Shown piece after piece: positions 57,870 to 64,000 of a stretch of DNA of 64,000 nt. The stretch is from Cryptomeria japonica (lineage: Eukaryota > Streptophyta > Pinopsida > Cupressales > Cupressaceae). The DNA is taken from positions 139,690,897 to 139,754,896 of the forward strand of contig NC_081407.1 in the NCBI RefSeq assembly GCF_030272615.1. The letters run 5' to 3'. Both the position numbers and the translations under genes were made by a program. Under the pieces are notes generated by a model. The model worked only from the letters and a program-made list of their open reading frames with translations, did not search any database and was not told the origin of the DNA. The number at the start of each line of letters is the position of its first letter. The first letter of the stretch is position 1.

Positions 57870-58725
57870 TTATGTTTTTATCTCTCACATGTATTTTGAC
57901 TCGAGAAGGAAAGGGCGATAAGGGTGCTAAAGGATAGTGCATACATGACTCTAAAAAATAAAGACAAGGACATACATGTTAATTACAAGTAATTCAACAT
58001 TTCATTAATAATATTGCCATTAGTCCAAGACTTATCAAAGATATAGTCATCATGCTAGGTGTTAACGTATGTCAGCATCCTTATTGATGCACCCACTATT
58101 AATTGAATATACTCATATGCTAACAAAATTTGAATTTCATACACTAAGGGCTTTACTTGTAAAAAATTAAGTAAGAAGACATGAAGATGTGAAGCTTGCA
58201 CTACTTAAAATGTGATAAGATGGTCTACACATCATGAATGCACATCTAACTAATGGAACTCAACACATCAACTCAATTGCTCTCTATATATAAGAAAGAG
58301 AAGAGAGAAAAGATAAGATAAAGGGAATGAGAGAGGAAGAGATAAATGTAGAGACACGTAGAGAGATGTACAAAGATGGAGTATATTTTTATATATATTA
58401 ACTCTTTATTTGATTTTTTGTGCATTCTAAAAACATCATACCTAAGAGGTTAAATTTCAAACAATGAAAAATAGATAAAGTTAATATAAATGAATGCATG
58501 GTCAATCTAAACATGTCACTTGCCTATTAAGACTTTGTCATTTGTTTAATGCCCTCCCAATTGACCTCATGTATTCTATAAATACTTAAAAAAAAAATAT
58601 TAATCAACTTTCTACATCTCTTTAACATTTCAATTCCACACCAAGATACCATTACTAATTTATCTCATTTCTCTAAATATTTAGATAAGTGGATATGTTT
58701 TTCCTTACAAGATTAGACAATAGAT
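57870..58725. repeat. Direct repeat R1, copy a
   Basis: About 855 bp starting near TTTTTATCTCTCACATGTAT and including GATAAGGGTGCTAAAGGATA and AGAGATGTACAAAGATGGAG. It recurs at 62990-63855 in the same orientation, about 90 percent alike by eye. No ORF and no clear terminal repeats. It could be a small non-coding transposon or a segmental copy. Confidence 0.85.
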
Positions 58726-58726
58726 A

Positions 58727-58943
58727 AAATAATCAATATTGGTTTTCATTCCATCAAATATTCTTATTGTTTTAAATTAACATGATCCTCCTTTATTTTG
58801 AATGCATTGCAAACATAGTAGACCATACCTAGAAATTGCTCTCCCCCTTGTTATGATCTCTTTGAATTGAGTATCTATTTTATACTTTTCAAATATTTTG
58901 TTTCAATCTTTCCAATTTATGCTCCAGTTGTGTCTCCTAAAGT
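58727..58943. repeat. Direct repeat R2, copy b
   Basis: Second copy of 57651-57869. R1 copy a lies exactly between the two R2 copies, like a body between terminal direct repeats, although R2 has no TG..CA ends. Confidence 0.85.
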
Positions 58944-61640
58944 GCTCTAGCAAATGCCGAAAGACTTCCCTAAAAACAATTTTTCTCTAGTTTACCTACG
59001 AAACCCCCTTTATTTCTTCCAATTCCACCAAGATCATAATGGTGGTTGAATGCAAAGCATCCAACTGTTGTAGACAATTAATGCATTATATCGTGTTAAA
59101 ATTCACAACATCCAACCTTTGTAGGTAATTAGTGCATGGTATGATGAGGTATGACCTTTCTCTAGTGACCTTCCCCATTATTTTTTCTTGTCTCCTACAT
59201 TTGGTGTGGGTTTCTTCTACCATTAAATTCTCCCTTGTACTCTCCATTGCCCTTCCTCTACTGTGGATGTTTTTATTATTTCTATTTTCCTCTTCTCAGC
59301 ACAAACCTTTCTCATATTTGTCTTCCTTGCATAAATATAGAATAAAAAAGGTTTGATACAAGGATGGTGTAACATGCATAATAACAACTCTTTCTTATTG
59401 ATATGATTCACTTTTTTTAATTATAGTGAATATGATAATTGTACTATGTAGTTAAGAACAAAACATAATGATACTTCAAAATAATGAAAAAGCATAAGTT
59501 TATATAAGCAAATACAATATTCTTTATATAGGATAAAAGACACTATAAAAGTTGCAATTTTGTTAATAATAATTATTTTTATTTAAACTAATTAGATTAT
59601 ATACCTATTTTTTTAATTTATTTTCCTTATCATTTCTTTATTTCAAATCAGTCAAGGAAGCAAACATCTTTAACTATCAAATAACAAGTATTTTTCACAA
59701 CTAAATTATCATCTGGTTAGCCATTTCAGTAAAAACACGCATCCACATTAAACTACATGCATGCGTGCCATTCCATCATATCATTCACTTCCGGAAGGCT
59801 AGGTAACCCCAAGTTGTGCCATATTGTTTTATTCACAACTACCATCAACTAAGGAAACTCAAATTTACATCAATATTTTAATGCACAAAAAACAATAATT
59901 ATCATCAATTTTTTATGCATTTCTAAATAAACATAATGATTAAATTATCCATAATCCAAACTTAGAATAAATGTAAAGTCAATAGTCAACATGTTAATTA
60001 CTATTCTAATGATCTCACATCATGTCCAAATTATTCATAATAATTATGTTTGATCAAGTTCGGGTTATGACGAATTATGGTCATGAATCTCAACATTACA
60101 AGGAGACATGAATGATAAAAATTATTCAAACTAAAGTAGATCTTGATATACCGTTATATAATGTTATGTACACACATGAATCTAATTAGAAATTATGCTT
60201 CAATTCCCTATAGTTGAGGAAGTATGGTTATTCTAGTTATTCTAGTTAAGTAAATGCTTAGATAGATAAACTAGGGTTCATCTCTAAGTGAATTTAATCT
60301 ATAAGCAATTTAAAGTTAACATTCAAAACATTATATAAATAAGAGTTTATTTATTTCCACTAAAAACAATATTTTTAGAACAAATTAAATAGAAATTAAA
60401 AAATGCATATCTTATCTTTCTCTATATTATCTTTTCATTCTGTCTTCACGTAATTTTTGTTCCTATTATGCTAAATGTTTATGTGCAATCGTATTTTGCT
60501 TTGTCCTTTTGTTTCCCATCTCCCTCTTTGTAAAATATAACTTGATAATTCCTTTCTCAAATAATTGCTCCTCCAAAGTCTCCCAATAGAACAAAAGTGC
60601 AAAATTTTCCTACTATTTTGATTTTAAAAAAGTGAAAAAATCTTGTATATATATGTAATACAAAATGCAAAAAAAAGAAGTTTAAGTCTACTAGTTGGCC
60701 TTTGAACAAAGGTTGATTGTTTAAAAAGTTAAATCATTTTTTTATTCAAGGATCTTACTTCAAAGCTTGCCTGTCAATGACTTTTCAGTGCGCAAAAAGG
60801 GCCTTTGAATGAAGGTACCTTCATTTGAAAGCTCTACTCTTCATGTGATGGTATCTTTGAACAAAGGGCCTTGACTATGCCTCCACTTGTTTATTTTTTT
60901 TATTAGAAATTTTACATTCAAAGCTTGGGTTGGACTTGCAAATGGAATTAACTTGACAAACCAGCTTGCAAGATTTTAGCCCTCGAAATGAGATTTCCAA
61001 CAAGTATAATTTGAATATATTTTGGTTTTATTATAAATTTATTTATTATGTTTTACTGAACATAGATTTTTTACCGAACAACAAGTTCTCAATTCTACAC
61101 ATGTGGAAAATAGCAAATTAGTGATTTTTTTTGAAAAATATCTACGCGTTAGGTATTGATGTCCTTGTTCCAACAAAAAATATTGAATTTTGATAAATAC
61201 AAAACAAGTTATGCGCCATGACATACACATATATCTAAATTATAATTGGGACGACTTGAAAAATTAAATTAAAAAAAATGCAATGAAACATTATGAAACA
61301 AAATGTAAGTGTTAGATATCAACGTTACAAATTTATAAATTTATCCTCTATATAAACAAAGTTATGCGTGATGTCATAAATGTCACTTTAAAAAAATGTT
61401 GTTTATTATAAAAAAACAAATTATTAAAAATTACGTAAAAAATAAAGTATAATTAAATTTAATTTTTTCTTGTTAAAATTACAAAGAGAATCTATAGATA
61501 AAAGATCACAAATCACTAGTTTGCATCATCTTCAAATTCTCAATGGTTTAGTTGCTATAGGTGTCAGAAAGTGAAGATTTAGTTCAAAATGTTGATTTTA
61601 ATATCCAACTTTGGCCAAAAAATAAGAACCATTATTGTGG
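58944..61640. other. AT-rich sequence, nothing recognised
   Basis: A hydrophobic + frame at 59132-59356 (74 codons) has no homologue that I know of and no coding bias. A/T runs and short frames only. No RNA gene was found. Confidence 0.55.
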
Positions 61641-61644
61641 GATG

Positions 61645-61778
61645 TATACACACACACACACACACATGTACACACACACACACATGTATACATATTATAT
61701 CTATACATAAATATTCATACTTATATATGTATATATATGCACACACACACACACATATATATCTATTTATGTGTGTAT

Positions 61779-61825
<47 letters not shown>

Positions 61826-61835
61826 TAGATATATC

Positions 61836-61867
<32 letters not shown>

Positions 61868-61935
61868 CATCTATATATACATACATACATGTATGCACAC
61901 ACATATGTATGTGTATACATATGAGTATACACATA
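61645..61935. repeat. Compound CA/TA microsatellite
   Basis: Several (CA)n and (TA)n blocks with interspersed ATGTATAC words. The longest pure block is AC repeated about 21 times at 61781-61823. Frames across it, rich in Thr-His or Cys-Val, are artefacts. Confidence 0.97.
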
Positions 61936-62696
61936 TAATTGATCAGAAGTTAGTCTCTCTTTTCTCTCTCTCCATCTTTACTTTTCTCTCTATATTTTTA
62001 TATTTGGACTTTATCTCTTTGTCCCACTCTTAACTTTTCTTTATATATATGAATATACTTTCAATGCCATTGCTTGCTTATTAGTTACTTTGATATCAAC
62101 AAATTTTATTACATGGATAATGTATATATCTTGATAGATAATAATTCTTTCAATATATCAAGTCTATGCTATATGCTATCCATTAAACACACATGTTAGC
62201 CTATATTGAGGTCCTTGTCCATATATTAGCTACAAAACATTTCACACATCGTTCTTTTGACATGAAATAATGATGCTTTATAGCATGAAATTTGTGCTAC
62301 TTAAATTGTAATCAAATGATTTACATTAAATGAACCTAAATCTAAAGGATAGAACTTGGAGCCTAAACTAAAAGTGATTAGATTTTTGTGTGTGACAATA
62401 ATTTAAAGCTACCACATTTCCATGTAAAGATACATTAAGTGTAGAACACTATTTACTTAATGGCATGGCAATTAGAATTAAAAAATTAGCAATGACACTA
62501 TTCACAAAAGTTTAATGGTTTAATAGAAAAATCAAAAGGTAATGCATAAATTCCCTCCTTTTCAATGTATAAGTTCAATAGGAATTCAAAATTACATGTA
62601 AAAAAAAAGGCTAGGTATAGACAAATAATAGGAACAAAAATTTGAATAAAATAAACATACAACTACTAAGAAGCCATAATGAGAAACCAAAAATTA

Positions 62697-62764
62697 TGCT
62701 CAATTTTGGTTGATTGATGTTATAATGATATGCTCAATTTTGATTGATTGATATTATAATGATA
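62697..62764. repeat. 34-bp tandem duplication
   Basis: Units at 62697-62730 and 62731-62764, each beginning TGCTCAATTTTGRTTGATTG, differ at two positions. Confidence 0.9.
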
Positions 62765-62989
62765 TTGCTAATCTATATAAACAATAAAACTCATTTGAAA
62801 GTAACTTTCATTAAATCCTATCAATCTATAAGCTACACTAAAAGTAAAGTGTAATTAGAAAAGAAATCATCACGAAAAGTGAGATTATTAGAGAATAGTG
62901 CTATTCTTGGCCCCATCTTTCCAAGTGATTGTATAAACTTTGCTTGAACAAATGTGAAATTACAACTTCACATTAATTATCCCTTTGTT

Positions 62990-63855
62990 TTTATGTTTTT
63001 ATCGCTCACATGTATTTTGACTCAAGAAGGAAAGGGGGATAAGGGTGCTAAAGGATAGTGCATACATGACTCTAAAAAAATGAAGACAAGGACATACATG
63101 CTAATTACAAGTAATTCAATATTCCATTAATAATATTACCATTAGTCCAAGACTTATCAAAGATGTAGTCATCATACTAGGTGCTAACGTATGTCAACAT
63201 CCTTATTGATGTACCCACTACTAATTGGTCCAAGAATCTCCATATTAATATACTCATATGCTAACAAAATTAGAATGTCATATACTAAGGGCTTTGCTTG
63301 TCAAAATTTAAATACGAAGAAATGATGATGTGGAGCTTGCACTCCTTAAAATGTGATAAGATGGTCTGCACATCATGAATGCATATCTAACTAATGGAAC
63401 TTGGCACATAAACTTAATAACTCTCTATTTATAAAAAAGAGAAGAGAGAAAAGATAAGACAAAGGGAATGAGAGAGGAAGAGATAAATGTAGAGACACAT
63501 AGAGAGATGTACAAAGATGGAGTATATTTATTATATATATTAACTCTTTATTTGATTTTTTGTGCATTCCAAAGACATCATACTTAGGAGGTTAAATTTT
63601 AAACAATGAAAAATAGATAAAATTAATTTAAATGGATGCATGGTCTATCTAAACATGTCACTTGCCTATTAAGACTTTGGTTACATATGTCGTTTGCTTA
63701 ATGCCCTTCCAGTTGACCTCATGTATTCTATAAATATATTAAAAAATATTAATCGACTTTCTACACCTCTTAAACATTTGCATTACACACCAAAATGCCA
63801 TATATGTTCATATATGTTCTTTCTTACAAGGTTAGACAATAGATAAAATAAAGTC
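62990..63855. repeat. Direct repeat R1, copy b
   Basis: Second copy of 57870-58725, in direct orientation about 5.1 kb downstream. It has an extra phrase (TTGGTCCAAGAATCTCCATA, near 63226) missing from copy a, and lacks part of the CATTACTAATTTATCTC stretch. No R2 sequence follows it. Confidence 0.85.
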
Positions 63856-64000
63856 AAAAGTGACCAAATCTTAACTTGTTAAATAAATAAAAAAATATTT
63901 TTTAAAAGTTAAAGCAGATCAGAATTAGATAAAAGTTGAACCAAATCCTAAGAAACGAACACAAAACTACCTCAATAGATTTTCCATTAAAGAACGTTCC

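Noticed and set aside
59132-59356. Hydrophobic 74-codon + frame
   Set aside because: AT-rich, no family, no conserved neighbour. Likely a chance frame.
61579-61932. Cys/Val/Tyr-rich and Thr/His-rich frames
   Set aside because: They are translations of the CA/TA microsatellite and have no protein character.
1-64000. CRISPR arrays, bacterial operons, rRNA or tRNA genes
   Set aside because: No repeat-spacer pattern, no ribosome-binding sites with compact operons and no tRNA or rRNA sequence was seen. The tandem arrays found are irregular minisatellites. The tRNA-like words at primer sites are short complements only.

Overview
The window looks like transposon-rich intergenic DNA from a seed plant with a large genome. 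I infer a gymnosperm from the size and type of the elements (Tat-type Ty3/gypsy pol, LTRs of 1.1-1.8 kb, elements of 9-16 kb) and the AT-rich background. No intact host gene could be recognised. Nearly all coding sequence belongs to four LTR retrotransposons, named D, C, A and B here.

Layout. An old + strand reading frame of RNase H (RVT_3) type is cut at 2163 by element D (2164-11637, minus; LTRs, PBS and PPT but no gag-pol domains). Its tail resumes at 11638. A second, unrecognised + frame is cut at 12310 by element C (12311-55901, minus) and may resume at 55902. C carries gag, protease, an RNase H upstream of RT, RT, RNase H and integrase, then a long region with an antisense acidic ORF and a sense coiled-coil ORF set. 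C is itself cut inside RT by element A (21418-51033, minus), and A is cut in the linker ahead of RT by element B (29307-44937, plus), a younger member of A's family. The nesting is therefore three deep (C>A>B) with D alongside. Target-site duplications support the borders: GAATC/GAATC for B, AATAT/AATAC for C, CATAT/CATAC for D, and a degraded CTAGT/CTGGT for A.

Element biology. A and B have Tat organisation: leader, small ORF1, gag with a CX2HX4HX4C knuckle, aspartic protease, G-patch-like segment, RT (YVDD), RNase H, a second archaeal-type RNase H, integrase with GPY module, a 2 kb 3' region, PPT and LTR. The PBS of B matches the 3' end of plant tRNA-Trp as I remember it. D shares the 3' region, leader block and PPT style of A/B but encodes a Pro/Ser-rich repetitive protein with a G-patch-like segment, so it looks like a non-autonomous partner. 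All pol genes are dead. Most stops in B fit C-to-T decay at CG or CHG sites, as expected of a silenced, methylated element.

The right flank (55902-64000) is AT-rich and holds dispersed direct repeats of about 0.86 kb and 0.22 kb and a long CA/TA microsatellite, but no supported gene.
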